The notes: generated by a model not told the origin, from the letters alone. A stretch of 64,000 bases of DNA from Alteripontixanthobacter muriae (GCF_013336795.1 NZ_JAAFZT010000020.1:18620-82619); one strand, 5' to 3'. Counted from the first letter of the stretch, positions 35,369 to 44,912 are shown. Numbers and translations: made by a program.

Positions 35369-35977
35369 ATGACCACCGTGCCCGATAACACCGCCCTGTC
35401 GGCGGAAGCCCTCGACATAATCTTCCGGGATGCCCGCAGTTACAATGGCTGGCTGGACAAGGATGTGAGCGAGGACGAGATCCACGCCATCTACGAATTG
35501 CTGAAGATGGGGCCGACCTCGGCCAATATGCAGCCCTCGCGGCTGGTGTGGTGCAAATCGCAGGAATCGCGCGACCGGCTGGCGGTGCATGCATCCGAAG
35601 CGAACAAGGCGAAGATCACGACGGCACCGGTCTGCGTCATCATCGGCTATGACATCGATTTTCATGAAGAATTGCCCTGGCTGTTTCCTCATGCCGACGC
35701 GAAAAGCTGGTTCGAGGGCGACGAGGCGGGCCGCATCACGGGCGCAGCACGCAATTCCGCCCTGCAGGGTGCCTATCTGATGATTGCGGCGCGTGCGCTC
35801 GGCCTCGACTGCGGCCCGATGTCGGGTGTTGATCTGGACGGGGTGACGAAGGAATTCTTTGCCGACCAGCCGCGCGTGAAGGCCGACTGGATCTGTTCGA
35901 TCGGCCATGGTGACCGCACCACGATCTTCGGCCGCAGCCCGCGCCCTGACTTCGACCGGTTCAACCGGATCGCGTGA
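35369..35977 (+). CDS. RutE-like malonic semialdehyde reductase / nitroreductase family
   Basis: 202 aa FMN-dependent nitroreductase fold. MGPTSANMQPSRLVWCKS and ALQGAYLMIAARALGLDCGPMSGVD match the RutE/HadB subgroup, which reduces malonic semialdehyde in uracil breakdown. No other rut genes are present, so a general reductase role is as likely. Close spacing behind nfuA suggests cotranscription. Confidence 0.82.
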   Translation: MTTVPDNTALSAEALDIIFRDARSYNGWLDKDVSEDEIHAIYELLKMGPTSANMQPSRLVWCKSQESRDRLAVHASEANKAKITTAPVCVIIGYDIDFHEELPWLFPHADAKSWFEGDEAGRITGAARNSALQGAYLMIAARALGLDCGPMSGVDLDGVTKEFFADQPRVKADWICSIGHGDRTTIFGRSPRPDFDRFNRIA

Positions 35978-36036
35978 AGTTTGTCTGCCGATGAGGCGCT
36001 TGTCTTTGCACAAGCGTCCGTGGCATCTGTCTAATC

Positions 36037-36732
36037 ATGAGACTGCTGGCAATAGAATGTGCGAGCGAGGCCTGTTCGGTCGCGCTGTTCACCGCTGAGG
36101 CCGTTTCGCCTGTCAGCGGCTTGCCCGAGCCGGCAGCGATGGCGCTGGCGGCTGCCGATCATCGCATCCTCGGCCGGGGCCATGCAGAACATCTGATCCC
36201 CATGATCCAGAGCCTGCCGGAGAACGGACGGGCCGAATGGATCGCGGTATCGCGCGGACCGGGGAGTTTCACCGGTGTCCGGATCGGCATCGCGGCTGCG
36301 CGGGCGCTGGCGCTTGCCTGGGATGCGGAGCTCATGGGCTACCCCACTCTGGCGCTTGTCGCCGCACAGGCGCAGCATGCGGAAGGCCGACAGGACGCGA
36401 TTGCGGCGATGACGGGCGGGCATGGCGAATGGTTCGTGCAGGCATTCGCCGCCGATGGGGCTGCGCAGAGCGACTTGGCCTCGTTGACCCCGGATGCCGC
36501 TGCTGCCCTCGACGCGAAGCTCGTGGCGGGCACCCGCGCGGCGGATCTGGTCGAGCGGCGCGGGCGCGGCAATGCTCTCAGCTGTCACCCCGATGCGCGT
36601 GCCCTGCCCTTCCTTTCGGCGCAGTGGCTGACGAGGGACACCTCACCGCTTTACGGGCGCGCACCGGACGCGAAGCTGCCGGGCGGGAAAGAGGCTCCGG
36701 AACCGCAATCAGGCCGGAGCGCGAACCAGTGA
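36037..36732 (+). CDS. tsaB: tRNA threonylcarbamoyladenosine biosynthesis protein TsaB
   Basis: 231 aa. ASKHA-fold partner of TsaD/TsaE in t6A37 synthesis on ANN-reading tRNAs. LLAIECASEACSVALF and AVSRGPGSFTGVRIGIAAARAL are typical. TsaB itself is not catalytic. Its TGA overlaps the GTG start of rimI (GTGA), the classical tsaB-rimI coupling. Confidence 0.93.
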   Translation: MRLLAIECASEACSVALFTAEAVSPVSGLPEPAAMALAAADHRILGRGHAEHLIPMIQSLPENGRAEWIAVSRGPGSFTGVRIGIAAARALALAWDAELMGYPTLALVAAQAQHAEGRQDAIAAMTGGHGEWFVQAFAADGAAQSDLASLTPDAAAALDAKLVAGTRAADLVERRGRGNALSCHPDARALPFLSAQWLTRDTSPLYGRAPDAKLPGGKEAPEPQSGRSANQ

Positions 36733-37196
36733 TCGCCGCACAGGAAGACGATATCGACCGCGCCATGGCGATCATGGAAAGCGCCTTCGACAGCCGCTGG
36801 GGCGAGGCCTGGACGCGGCGGCAATTAAGCGATGCCATGATGATGCCGCACACCGCACTGCAACTGGTCGCGGCGGGCGGAACCCCGCCTGCAGACGGAG
36901 CGCCCGCAGCGGGCTTCGCCCTCAGCAAGAGCATCGCCGGCGAGGTTGAATTGCTGCTGATCGCCGTTCGGCCGGAATATCGGCATTCGGGTCTGGGCGG
37001 CACGCTGCTCGATGATCTGATTGCGCAGGCGAGGGAAGATGGCGCGGAAAGCGTCTTCCTTGAGATGCGCGAGAACAACCCCGCTCTTGCCCTTTACCGC
37101 CAGCGCGGGTTCGCCCCCGTAGGCCGCCGAAAAGCCTATTACCGCCTGCCTGACGGCAAGTTTCTGGACGCCGTGACTTTCGCCCTGACACTATAG
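36729..37196 (+). CDS. rimI: Ribosomal protein S18-alanine N-acetyltransferase (RimI)
   Basis: 155 aa from a GTG that overlaps the tsaB stop by 4 nt. GNAT fold with the acetyl-CoA loop VRPEYRHSGLGGTLL and LEMRENNPALALYRQRGF. Acetylates the N-terminus of S18 in enterobacteria; the specificity here is inferred from context with tsaB. Confidence 0.9.
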   Translation: MIAAQEDDIDRAMAIMESAFDSRWGEAWTRRQLSDAMMMPHTALQLVAAGGTPPADGAPAAGFALSKSIAGEVELLLIAVRPEYRHSGLGGTLLDDLIAQAREDGAESVFLEMRENNPALALYRQRGFAPVGRRKAYYRLPDGKFLDAVTFALTL

Positions 37197-37337
37197 TCCA
37201 CGAATGTTAGGCAGAAAAGCCTGGAACACTTGCTGAATCCCGGCGTGCTATGGTTGAATGTGCCGCAATTTTGCCTATCTGCGGTTTACCAGCCGCAAAA
37301 GCGGCGGTCTACAAGGTCGCAGATTCGAGGAAATTAG

Positions 37338-37784
37338 ATGGATCATCCGGAACACGACATGACGGAGATGCTGATTACGCTGACATCCGACATCGTTGCC
37401 GCCCATGTCAGCAACAATGACGTGTCTGTCGCCGAAGTGCCTTCGCTCATCACCACAGTCCACGCTGCGCTTGCGTCGCTCGGGAATTCTGCGGAACCGC
37501 AGGAGGAACGCCCCGATCCTGCGGTAACCGTCCGCGCATCGGTGAAGCGTGATCATCTGGTCTGCCTGGAAGACGGCAAGAAGATGAAGATGCTTAAGCG
37601 TCACCTGATGACCGAGCATGGGATGACACCTGCCGAATATCGTGAACGCTGGGATCTCCCCGCAGATTACCCGATGGTTGCGCCCGATTATGCGGAAACG
37701 CGCCGCGATCTTGCGAAGAAGATCGGCCTTGGCCGCAAACCCGGCCAGAAGCGCGGTCGGCGGAAAAAAGCCGAAACCGAGTGA
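37338..37784 (+). CDS. mucR: MucR/Ros family transcriptional regulator
   Basis: 148 aa. The N-terminal oligomerisation region (MLITLTSDIVAAHVSNN) precedes the zinc-finger-like DNA-binding domain VCLEDGKKMKMLKRHLMTEHGMTPAEYRERW. The second zinc Cys of Ros is Asp here (CLED), as in several MucR proteins. A basic C-tail (GQKRGRRKK) follows. H-NS-like global regulator in alphaproteobacteria. GAGGAAA precedes the ATG, and a short CCGC/GCGG hairpin lies in the leader. Confidence 0.92.
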   Translation: MDHPEHDMTEMLITLTSDIVAAHVSNNDVSVAEVPSLITTVHAALASLGNSAEPQEERPDPAVTVRASVKRDHLVCLEDGKKMKMLKRHLMTEHGMTPAEYRERWDLPADYPMVAPDYAETRRDLAKKIGLGRKPGQKRGRRKKAETE

Positions 37785-37830
37785 AGGTCTGCCGGCTGCG
37801 GCTGGCATCCATCCTGCGGCTTGAGTAGAT

Positions 37831-37862
37831 CGCCCCGGTCCCGTAAGGGTTCGGGGCGTCTT
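37831..37862 (+). terminator. Rho-independent terminator between mucR and fur
   Basis: CGCCCCG and CGGGGCG arms around GTCCCGTAAGGGTT, which itself can fold (CCC/GGG), followed by TCTT. It ends only about 20 nt before the fur start, inside its leader. Confidence 0.65.
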
Positions 37863-37878
37863 GCATCCGGAGCCTGTC

Positions 37879-38301
37879 TTGCATCAGAAAATCGATCTCG
37901 AACAATTATGCGCCGACCGCGGCCTCCGCATCACCGAACAGCGGCGGGTCATCGCCCGCGTGTTGTCGGAAAGCGACGATCATCCGGATGTGGAACTGCT
38001 GCACAGCCGCGCCTCCGCCATCGATTCCAAGATCTCCATCGCCACCGTCTATCGCACCGTCCGCCTGTTCGAGGATGCCGGGATTCTCGACCGGCATGAT
38101 TTTGGCGACGGACGCGCCCGTTACGAAGCCGCGCCCGAGGCGCATCACGATCACCTGATCGATGTCGAAAGCGGCAATGTCGTCGAATTCGTCGACCCAG
38201 AACTCGAAGCCCTGCAGAAACAGATCGCCGAGAAGCTGGGCTACCGCCTCGTTGATCATCGGATGGAACTCTACGGCGTCCGCATAGACCGCGAGGAATG
38301 A
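37879..38301 (+). CDS. fur: Fur family regulator (alphaproteobacterial Fur/Mur type)
   Basis: 140 aa. The start is most likely TTG at 37879 (MHQKIDLEQL), with CGGAG six nt upstream; another TTG lies at 37861. Winged helix with TEQRRVIARVL and SIATVYRTVRLFEDAGIL. Metal-site His in EAHHDHLIDVESG. The CxxC pair of structural-zinc Fur proteins is missing, as in alphaproteobacterial Fur/Mur, which may sense Mn or Fe. Its stop overlaps plsC by 4 nt. Confidence 0.9.
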   Translation: MHQKIDLEQLCADRGLRITEQRRVIARVLSESDDHPDVELLHSRASAIDSKISIATVYRTVRLFEDAGILDRHDFGDGRARYEAAPEAHHDHLIDVESGNVVEFVDPELEALQKQIAEKLGYRLVDHRMELYGVRIDREE

Positions 38302-39092
38302 CCCGCAGCCCGGATCGGGCCGGGTCCGGCCACGCCAATCCGCTTGCCCGGGAGCTCGGCTGGGTGGTGGCAGTGATCCATTTTACAGCCATCCTGCTGC
38401 TGCTGCTGATTTGCGCGCCGATGCACCATCTGTGGCGCGCGCTGGGGCTGGGCCGGTTCTGGCCACGGCTGTTCCTGGGCAGTGTCGGAGCCGTCGTGGG
38501 CTTGCGGATCAGGACCTTCGGCCAACCACGGCGTGGCGCCCTGCTGGTTTCCAACCATGTCACCTGGCTGGACATTCTTGCCCTTGCCCGCACCAGTGGC
38601 AGCGCCTTCGTCGCGCATGACGGTCTGGCCGGGTTCCCGGTCCTGAAATGGCTATGCGAGATGAACGATACGGTGTTCATCGCCCGCGAGCGGCCCACCA
38701 GCGTGGCCGAACAGGCAGAAGACATCCGCCGGGCCCTGATCGAGGCTGCACCGCTGACCATCTTTCCGGAGGGGACGACCAGCGACGGGACCGGCCTTCT
38801 GCCGTTCAAATCCGCGCTGTTCTCCGCCTGCGTTCCCTTGCCGGAAGCGACCCCGCTGCAGCCGGTGCTGCTCGCCTATCACGACGTTCCCGAAGTGGCT
38901 TGGGTTGGCGAGGAACCTGGGGCGGACAATTTCCGCCGCATTCTGATGCGGCTGCGGCCGGTCAGGCTCGACGTGCATTTCCTCGAACCGCTGGCCGGTG
39001 ACGCGCTGGCCGACCGAAAGGCCATGAGCAAAGCCAGCCGCGAAGCGCTCCTGGAGACGATGGAGGCGAGGCGCGGGCCAATCCGCCGCTGA
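38298..39092 (+). CDS. plsC: 1-acyl-sn-glycerol-3-phosphate acyltransferase (PlsC-like)
   Basis: 264 aa. One or two N-terminal transmembrane helices (residues 20-45) anchor it to the inner membrane. Acyltransferase motif is NHVTWLD (HX4D), the glycerophosphate-binding motif is FPEGTTSDGTGLLPFKSALF. Makes phosphatidate from lysophosphatidate. The ATGA overlap with fur suggests coupling. Confidence 0.91.
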   Translation: MTRSPDRAGSGHANPLARELGWVVAVIHFTAILLLLLICAPMHHLWRALGLGRFWPRLFLGSVGAVVGLRIRTFGQPRRGALLVSNHVTWLDILALARTSGSAFVAHDGLAGFPVLKWLCEMNDTVFIARERPTSVAEQAEDIRRALIEAAPLTIFPEGTTSDGTGLLPFKSALFSACVPLPEATPLQPVLLAYHDVPEVAWVGEEPGADNFRRILMRLRPVRLDVHFLEPLAGDALADRKAMSKASREALLETMEARRGPIRR

Positions 39093-39137
39093 CCGCAAGT
39101 TTTTGCTTTAGCGGGCGCAATCGGCTAGCGGCGCGGC

Positions 39138-40511
39138 ATGGCCGAAATCGAAATCCTTCCCGCCGACGGCACCTCTGCCGCCCGAACCTCTGCCAATGGT
39201 CCTAAAACCTACCGGGTCAAAAGCTTCGGCTGCCAGATGAACGTCTATGACGGCGAGCGCATGGCGGAAATGCTGGGCGAACGCGGCATCGTCCCCGCCG
39301 AAGAGGGGCAGGATGCCGATCTGGTGGTTCTGAACACCTGCCATATTCGTGAGAAAGCGGCGGAAAAGGTCTATTCCGATATCGGCCGCCTGGAAAAAGC
39401 GGGCCGCAAGGCAGGCAAGGCGCCGCTGATCGCTGTCGCAGGGTGTGTCGCGCAGGCCGAGGGCGAGGAAATCATGGCCCGAGCGCCTGCCGTCTCGATG
39501 GTCGTCGGCCCGCAGGCCTATCACCGCCTGCCCGCAATGATCGACGCGGCGGTTGCGGGCAAGCGCAGCACCGATACCGACATGCCGGCGGATGCGAAAT
39601 TCGCTGCCCTCCCCCGCCGCCGCAAATCCGCGCCGTCCGCCTTCCTCACCGTGCAGGAAGGCTGCGACAAGTTCTGCACCTATTGCGTCGTGCCCTACAC
39701 AAGAGGAGCGGAAATCTCGCGCCCCTATGCCGCCCTGGTCGAGGAAGCCGAACGGCTGGTCGAGGCCGGTGCGCGTGAGATCACGCTGCTGGGTCAGAAT
39801 GTGAATGCCTGGAGCGGTACGGACGAGAAGGGCCGCAATGTCGGACTTGCAGGGCTGATCCATGCACTGGACCGCGTCGACGGACTGGAGCGGATCCGCT
39901 ACACGACCAGCCATCCCGCCGACATGGATGACGCGCTGATCGCCGCGCATGGCGAAGTGGCAAAGCTGATGCCTTACCTGCATCTGCCGGTGCAATCCGG
40001 CAACGATCGCATCCTGCGGGCGATGAACCGCAGCCACACCGCCGAAAGCTACCTGCGCCTGCTGGAACGCTTCCGCGAAGCGCGTCCCGGTATCGCGCTG
40101 TCGGGCGATTTCATCGTCGGCTTTCCGGGCGAGACTGGGGCCGAATTCGAGGATACGCTGAACCTCGTGGCCGAGGTCGGCTATGCCGCGGCCTTCAGCT
40201 TCAAATATTCGCCACGCCCGGGCACTCCGGCAGCGACGATGGATGGCCAGGTGGCGGAAGAGGTGATGGACGAACGCCTGCAACGCCTGCAGGCCGCGCT
40301 GCAGCGGGACAGCCGCGCCTTCAATCACAGCAAATCGGGGACGATCTGCGATGTTCTCGTCGAGCGTAAGGGCCGCCGCGAAGGGCAGTGGATCGGCAAG
40401 TCGCCCTGGCTGCAATCGGTTCACTTCTTCGGCGATGCCGCGATCGGCAACATGGTGCGCGTGCAACTGGGCGAAGCAGGGCCGAATTCGCTGGCCGGCA
40501 CACCCGTCTGA
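39138..40511 (+). CDS. miaB: tRNA-2-methylthio-N6-dimethylallyladenosine synthase (MiaB)
   Basis: 457 aa radical-SAM methylthiotransferase acting on i6A37. The N-terminal domain holds the auxiliary cluster Cys in [19 protein letters not shown] and [10 protein letters not shown]. The radical-SAM CxxxCxxC is in [18 protein letters not shown]-terminal TRAM domain follows. Carries two [4Fe-4S] clusters, possible clients of the nearby NfuA-type carrier. Confidence 0.95.
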   Translation: MAEIEILPADGTSAARTSANGPKTYRVKSFGCQMNVYDGERMAEMLGERGIVPAEEGQDADLVVLNTCHIREKAAEKVYSDIGRLEKAGRKAGKAPLIAVAGCVAQAEGEEIMARAPAVSMVVGPQAYHRLPAMIDAAVAGKRSTDTDMPADAKFAALPRRRKSAPSAFLTVQEGCDKFCTYCVVPYTRGAEISRPYAALVEEAERLVEAGAREITLLGQNVNAWSGTDEKGRNVGLAGLIHALDRVDGLERIRYTTSHPADMDDALIAAHGEVAKLMPYLHLPVQSGNDRILRAMNRSHTAESYLRLLERFREARPGIALSGDFIVGFPGETGAEFEDTLNLVAEVGYAAAFSFKYSPRPGTPAATMDGQVAEEVMDERLQRLQAALQRDSRAFNHSKSGTICDVLVERKGRREGQWIGKSPWLQSVHFFGDAAIGNMVRVQLGEAGPNSLAGTPV

Positions 40512-40680
40512 CTGCGTTCAATTCGCTGGCGGGCAAGCGGTCCGAGGTCAGATGCATGCCTTGGTCTGCTGGGGTCGGTCGGGAAAATTGCGCATATTCA
40601 CGTAAGCGCCGCGAGACCATGCTTGTCTTGTGCGGCAACCGCCTTACATTTTGCCGAGTTACCTGCCCGAAAGGATTCTA

Positions 40681-41718
40681 TTGGCTCGTAAAACTCCTTT
40701 GGACCCGCAATTGTCGCCGGATCCCATCATGACCCGCGACAACAGGCGCGTCCGGGCCGAGGTCGCCTTCGACGATTCGTCGCTTCTCACCCCGCTGTTC
40801 GGGCAGTTCGATGCCAATCTGGTGCAGCTGGAAAACCGCCTCGGCGTGTTCATATCCGCGCGCGGCAACATGGTTCAGGTCGAAGGCCCCGAAGATTCGG
40901 TCGCCCGCACCCGCGACGTGCTGCGGAAGATGTATGACCGTCTGGCGCTGGGTCACGAAATCGACAGCGGCGAAATCGATTCGCTTGTCTCCATGAGCAA
41001 CGAACCGACGCTGGAAGGCATCTTGCGCGGTGCGCCCGACACGCCGCCGATCATGATCCGCACGCGGCGCAAGACCATCGTGCCGCGCAGCGCGGGGCAG
41101 GCCCCCTACATGCAGCAGCTGGCGCGTGAGGACATCATCTTTGCGCTCGGCCCCGCAGGTACGGGCAAGACCTATCTCGCCGTGGCGCAGGCCGTCAGCC
41201 AGCTGATGACCGGCAGCGTCCAGCGCCTGATCCTGTCGCGCCCCGCCGTGGAAGCGGGCGAGAAGCTCGGCTTCCTGCCCGGCGACATGAAGGAGAAGGT
41301 CGATCCTTATCTGCGCCCGCTCTACGACGCGCTGTTCGATTGCATGCCGCCCGAACAGGTGGAACGCCGCATCGCCAGCGGCGAGATCGAGATCGCGCCC
41401 ATCGCCTTCATGCGCGGGCGGACGCTGGCCGATGCTTTCGTGATCCTCGACGAGGCGCAGAACACCACCCGCGAACAGATGAAGATGTTCCTCACCCGTT
41501 TCGGCCAGAACAGCCGGATGGTGGTCTGCGGCGATCCGCGCCAGGTCGATATTCCCGGCGGCGACCGGATGAGCGGCCTTGTCGATGCGGTGAACAAGCT
41601 GGAGCATATCGAGGGGATCGGGGTGTCGCGCTTTACCTCCGCCGATGTCGTTCGGCACCCGATCGTCGGACGCATCGTGGACGCCTATGAAGGCACCGAT
41701 GAAGAGCGTGTGTACTGA
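40681..41718 (+). CDS. phoH: PhoH family ATPase
   Basis: 345 aa from a TTG start at 40681 (MARKTPLDPQ), preceded by AAAGGA at 5 nt; an in-frame start at 40630 has no RBS. N-terminal KH-like region, then a P-loop with Walker A GPAGTGKTYLAV and VILDEAQNTTREQMKMFLTRFG plus GDPRQVDIPGGDRMSGL. Usually associated with YbeY in RNA metabolism; ybeY follows 11 bp later. Confidence 0.92.
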   Translation: MARKTPLDPQLSPDPIMTRDNRRVRAEVAFDDSSLLTPLFGQFDANLVQLENRLGVFISARGNMVQVEGPEDSVARTRDVLRKMYDRLALGHEIDSGEIDSLVSMSNEPTLEGILRGAPDTPPIMIRTRRKTIVPRSAGQAPYMQQLAREDIIFALGPAGTGKTYLAVAQAVSQLMTGSVQRLILSRPAVEAGEKLGFLPGDMKEKVDPYLRPLYDALFDCMPPEQVERRIASGEIEIAPIAFMRGRTLADAFVILDEAQNTTREQMKMFLTRFGQNSRMVVCGDPRQVDIPGGDRMSGLVDAVNKLEHIEGIGVSRFTSADVVRHPIVGRIVDAYEGTDEERVY

Positions 41719-41729
41719 AGGGCACGCCG

Positions 41730-42230
41730 ATGGAACTCGACATCTCTGCCGAAGACTGGCCTGCTCCAGAGACGCTGGCGGGTGATTGGGAGAGCCTTGC
41801 CGAGATGGTCGCGGAAGCGGCCCTCGGCGTGGCTCCGGAACTTGCGAACCACCGTCTTTCCGCCAGCCTGCTATTCACCGACGATGCCGAGGTCCATGCG
41901 CTGAACCGCGAATGGCGGGGCCGCGACAAGCCGACGAATGTATTGTCTTTCCCGATGCTTGCCCGGGATGAGTTGCGCGCCCTGCCCGCAGACGGTCCGC
42001 CTGAGATGCTCGGCGATATCGCTCTTGCGCTGGAGACGTGCACGCGCGAGGCTGCTGAACGCTGCGTGGAACTTTCCACCCATGTCGCGCATCTGGTGTT
42101 GCACGGCCTTTTGCATCTGGCCGGACACGATCACGAACCCTCGGATGCAGCCGCCGAAGAGATGGAAGCGCTGGAGATAAAGGCGCTTGCGACATTGGGC
42201 CTCAAAGACCCATATGGCGACCGCAAGTAA
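41730..42230 (+). CDS. ybeY: Endoribonuclease YbeY, rRNA maturation factor
   Basis: 166 aa. Zinc motif HGLLHLAGHDH (H3 type) near residue 125, after NREWRGRDKPTNVLSFP. Required for 16S 3'-end maturation and ribosome quality control. It lies between phoH and a CorC-like gene, a widespread order. Confidence 0.94.
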   Translation: MELDISAEDWPAPETLAGDWESLAEMVAEAALGVAPELANHRLSASLLFTDDAEVHALNREWRGRDKPTNVLSFPMLARDELRALPADGPPEMLGDIALALETCTREAAERCVELSTHVAHLVLHGLLHLAGHDHEPSDAAAEEMEALEIKALATLGLKDPYGDRK

Positions 42231-42252
42231 AGCAAGGAGCACCAAGAGGGCC

Positions 42253-43179
42253 ATGCCCGAACCTGAATCCCCCGCGGGAGACGCGGAGAGTAGAAACGGC
42301 CTCTGGGTCGCGATCCGCAAGTTCTTCGACAGCGACGAAGGCGAAAGATCGCTCCGCTCGCAGCTCGAGGAAGCCATTGACGAGCATGAGGACGAGCACG
42401 CCTCCGAAGAGGAGGAAGCCGAACGCACGCGGCGGGGCGACCTGTCGCAGGTCGAACGCCAGATGCTACGTAACCTGCTGCATTTTTCCGAACATGACGC
42501 CGACGACGTATCCATCCCGCGCGGCGAGATCATTGCAGTCTCTGCCGACGAAAGCTGGGACGGCCTTGTGGCCCTGTTCGCGGAACACGGTCATTCACGT
42601 CTGCCGGTCTACCGCGAGACGCTGGACGAGGTCGTGGGCATGATCCACATCAAGGACGTTTTCCCGATCCTTGCGGGCGGGAAGCCTCCGCCGGCCGACT
42701 GGACGGTCCTGATGCGCCAGCCTCTGTTCGTGCCGCAGGCCCGCAACGCGCTGGACGTGCTGGCCGACATGCGCATGCGCCGCGTGCATCTCGCCATCGT
42801 GGTGGATGAATATTCAGGTACTGACGGGGTCATCACCATCGAGGATCTGGTCGAGGAAATCGTCGGCGATATCGAAGACGAACATGACGATGCACCCGAA
42901 GAACAGATCGTTGATATTGGTGAGGGCATGTGGGATTGCGATGCCCGCGCCGAACTGGACGATGTTGCCAAGCGCATCGATCCGCACCTGGCCGAGATCG
43001 AAGAATCGGTCGATACGCTGGGCGGCCTCACCTACGTGCTGAACGAAGGCGTACCGCAGGTCGGTGCGCGCGTTCCCCATCCCAGCGGCTGGACCATCGA
43101 GGTCACGGAAGCGGATGAGACCCATGTGAAGCGCCTGCGGTTGCATCCGCCCGAAATCATCGAGGTGGTGGAAGCCTGA
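42253..43179 (+). CDS. CorC/HlyC-type CBS-domain protein
   Basis: 308 aa from MPEPESPAGD. Two CBS domains (about 85-210, including HIKDVFPILAGG and EYSGTDGVITIEDLVEEIVGDI) and a C-terminal CorC_HlyC transporter-associated domain. There is no DUF21 membrane domain, so it is the soluble CorC form linked to Mg/Co efflux and envelope stability. Upstream ATGs at 42187 and 42214 overlap ybeY and are less likely. Confidence 0.87.
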   Translation: MPEPESPAGDAESRNGLWVAIRKFFDSDEGERSLRSQLEEAIDEHEDEHASEEEEAERTRRGDLSQVERQMLRNLLHFSEHDADDVSIPRGEIIAVSADESWDGLVALFAEHGHSRLPVYRETLDEVVGMIHIKDVFPILAGGKPPPADWTVLMRQPLFVPQARNALDVLADMRMRRVHLAIVVDEYSGTDGVITIEDLVEEIVGDIEDEHDDAPEEQIVDIGEGMWDCDARAELDDVAKRIDPHLAEIEESVDTLGGLTYVLNEGVPQVGARVPHPSGWTIEVTEADETHVKRLRLHPPEIIEVVEA

Positions 43180-43248
43180 CCGGCACGAAGCGCCCACCGC
43201 GCAGAAATCCGGCTCGACAAACCGTCGGCGTCGTTGCAAATGTTGCAA

Positions 43249-44136
43249 ATGGCTCATCGCCGTCTGCCTCCCCTGCGCGCCCTGGAAGCGTTCATGCGTA
43301 TCGTGCGCCTGGGCTCCGCGCGCGCGGCGGCCAGCGAACTGGCGCTGAGCCCATCGGCGCTTTCGCGGCGTATCGGCAATCTGGAAGATTTCGTCGGCAA
43401 GAAACTGTTCACCCGCGCGCATCAATCGATGCAATTGTCCGATGAGGGGCGCGCTTTCTTCAATGCGGTTGCGCCGCATATGGACGCGCTGGCGCTGGCG
43501 GTGGAAAGCCAGTCGGAAAATCTTCGGCTGATCCGCCTGCATCTGGGCGTATTGCCGCTGTTCGGCGGACAGCGCCTGTTTCCCCGCCTCGCGGAACTGC
43601 GGAAGCTGCACCCGCGCCTGCATCTCGACATCGATACCGGCCCGCATCTGCTGGACAGGGTTGGCGACACGCTGGATGCCGCGATCGTTCTGATGCGGGA
43701 GCCGGACCCGGCCTATCACGCCGTGCGGCTGGACCATAACCGCGTACACGCCATCTGCAGCCACGATCTGGTCGCGGAGATCGGCCAGGCGCCCGACATC
43801 CAGGCGCTGTCGAAACAGACCTTCCTCATCCACAATGAACTGCCCGACAGCTTCGTTGCGTGGAAAGAGGCGCTGGGCCTGGTCGGGCTGGAACCTGCGG
43901 CCATCGACCATTACGATTCCGGCCAGCTTATCCTGGAGGCAGCGGCGCAGGGCCTCGGCATCGCCATCATGCATGACGATCATTTCAAGCGAGCCAGCGA
44001 CAAGCGGCTGGCGCGGCTGTTCGAGGAAACGCCGGTCGAAAGCCCCTACAGCTACTGGTTCATCTGCCGCCCGCGCGCCTTGGAACAGCGCCCGGTGCGC
44101 CTGTTCCACGACTGGCTGGTCGACGCCGGGCTCTGA
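43249..44136 (+). CDS. LysR family transcriptional regulator
   Basis: 295 aa. N-terminal winged HTH (LRALEAFMRIVRLGSARAAASELALSPSALSRRIGNLE) here described by its landmarks RIVRLGSARAAASEL and SPSALSRRIGNLE; the C-terminal half is a two-lobe effector domain. It resembles GcvA-like members. Start ATG at 43249; ATG/TTG codons just upstream sit in a duplicated TTGCAAATG. No divergent partner, so its target is unknown. Confidence 0.88.
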   Translation: MAHRRLPPLRALEAFMRIVRLGSARAAASELALSPSALSRRIGNLEDFVGKKLFTRAHQSMQLSDEGRAFFNAVAPHMDALALAVESQSENLRLIRLHLGVLPLFGGQRLFPRLAELRKLHPRLHLDIDTGPHLLDRVGDTLDAAIVLMREPDPAYHAVRLDHNRVHAICSHDLVAEIGQAPDIQALSKQTFLIHNELPDSFVAWKEALGLVGLEPAAIDHYDSGQLILEAAAQGLGIAIMHDDHFKRASDKRLARLFEETPVESPYSYWFICRPRALEQRPVRLFHDWLVDAGL

Positions 44137-44139
44137 TCG

Positions 44140-44451
44140 TCAGTAATCGCGTGTCGCGCTGCCGATATCGAACCAGAAGGTTCGGTATTCACCGGTGTTC
44201 AGACGGCGCGCGGTGATCACGTCATAGGCGCGGCCATCGCGCATCAGCAGCGACTGGCTTTCCGGCACGAAACCATGCGCGGCGACGATGCGGTATTTCA
44301 TGCCCGCATCCCTGACCGGCCAGGCATCGCTTGGTCCGGTTCCGTTCGCCAGCGCCATGACATCCATCGACTGGTCCCTGGCGCAGCCGCCAAGAGCCAG
44401 CGGCGCTGCACAGAGCAGCGCCGCCGACAGCATCAGCCCGCGGCTGGTCAA
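44140..44451 (-). CDS. Putative small lipoprotein, function unknown
   Basis: 103 aa. Start is probably TTG at 44451, overlapping the cyclophilin stop (TTGA); an ATG at 44433 is the alternative. Lipobox LALGGC puts the lipidated Cys at residue 23. The mature part is short and beta-rich (KYRIVAAHGFVPE, DVITARRLNTGEYRTFWFDI). Coupled to the peptidyl-prolyl isomerase gene. No family recognised. Confidence 0.68.
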   Translation of the reverse strand: MTSRGLMLSAALLCAAPLALGGCARDQSMDVMALANGTGPSDAWPVRDAGMKYRIVAAHGFVPESQSLLMRDGRAYDVITARRLNTGEYRTFWFDIGSATRDY

Positions 44452-44912
44452 CCGACGGTGGCCTTGGTGATCTTGCCGGGGTTTGCCGGCGGTTCGCCCT
44501 TGGGCAGCGCGTCGACATGTTCCATGCCGCTCTGCACCTGCCCCCAGACGGTATATTGGCCGTCGAGGAAGTGGGCGTCGTCGAAGCAGATGAAGAATTG
44601 GCTGTTCGCGGTGTCGGGCGCCTGCGTCCGGGCCATCGAACAGGTGCCGCGCACATGCGGTTCGCTGTTGAATTCGGCCTTGAGGTCGGGCTTGTCGCTG
44701 CCGCTCATGCCAGTGCCGGTCGGATCGCCGCCCTGTGCCATGAAACCGGGGATGACGCGGTGGAAGACCACGCCGTCATAGAAGCCATCGCGCGCCAGTT
44801 CGGTGATGCGGGCCACGTGACCCGGGGCAAGGTCGGGACGCAGCTTGATCACCACATCGCCGGTTTCGCCATTGCCCGTGTCGAGCGTGAGCGTGAGTGT
44901 TTCGTCTGCCAT
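44448..44912 (-). CDS. Peptidyl-prolyl cis-trans isomerase, cyclophilin type
   Basis: 154 aa, no signal peptide, so cytoplasmic. Active-site region FYDGVVFHRVIPGFMAQGGD and NSQFFICFDDAHFLDGQYT. Catalyses proline isomerisation. RBS AGGAGAAA precedes the ATG by 7 nt. Confidence 0.94.
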   Translation of the reverse strand: MADETLTLTLDTGNGETGDVVIKLRPDLAPGHVARITELARDGFYDGVVFHRVIPGFMAQGGDPTGTGMSGSDKPDLKAEFNSEPHVRGTCSMARTQAPDTANSQFFICFDDAHFLDGQYTVWGQVQSGMEHVDALPKGEPPANPGKITKATVG

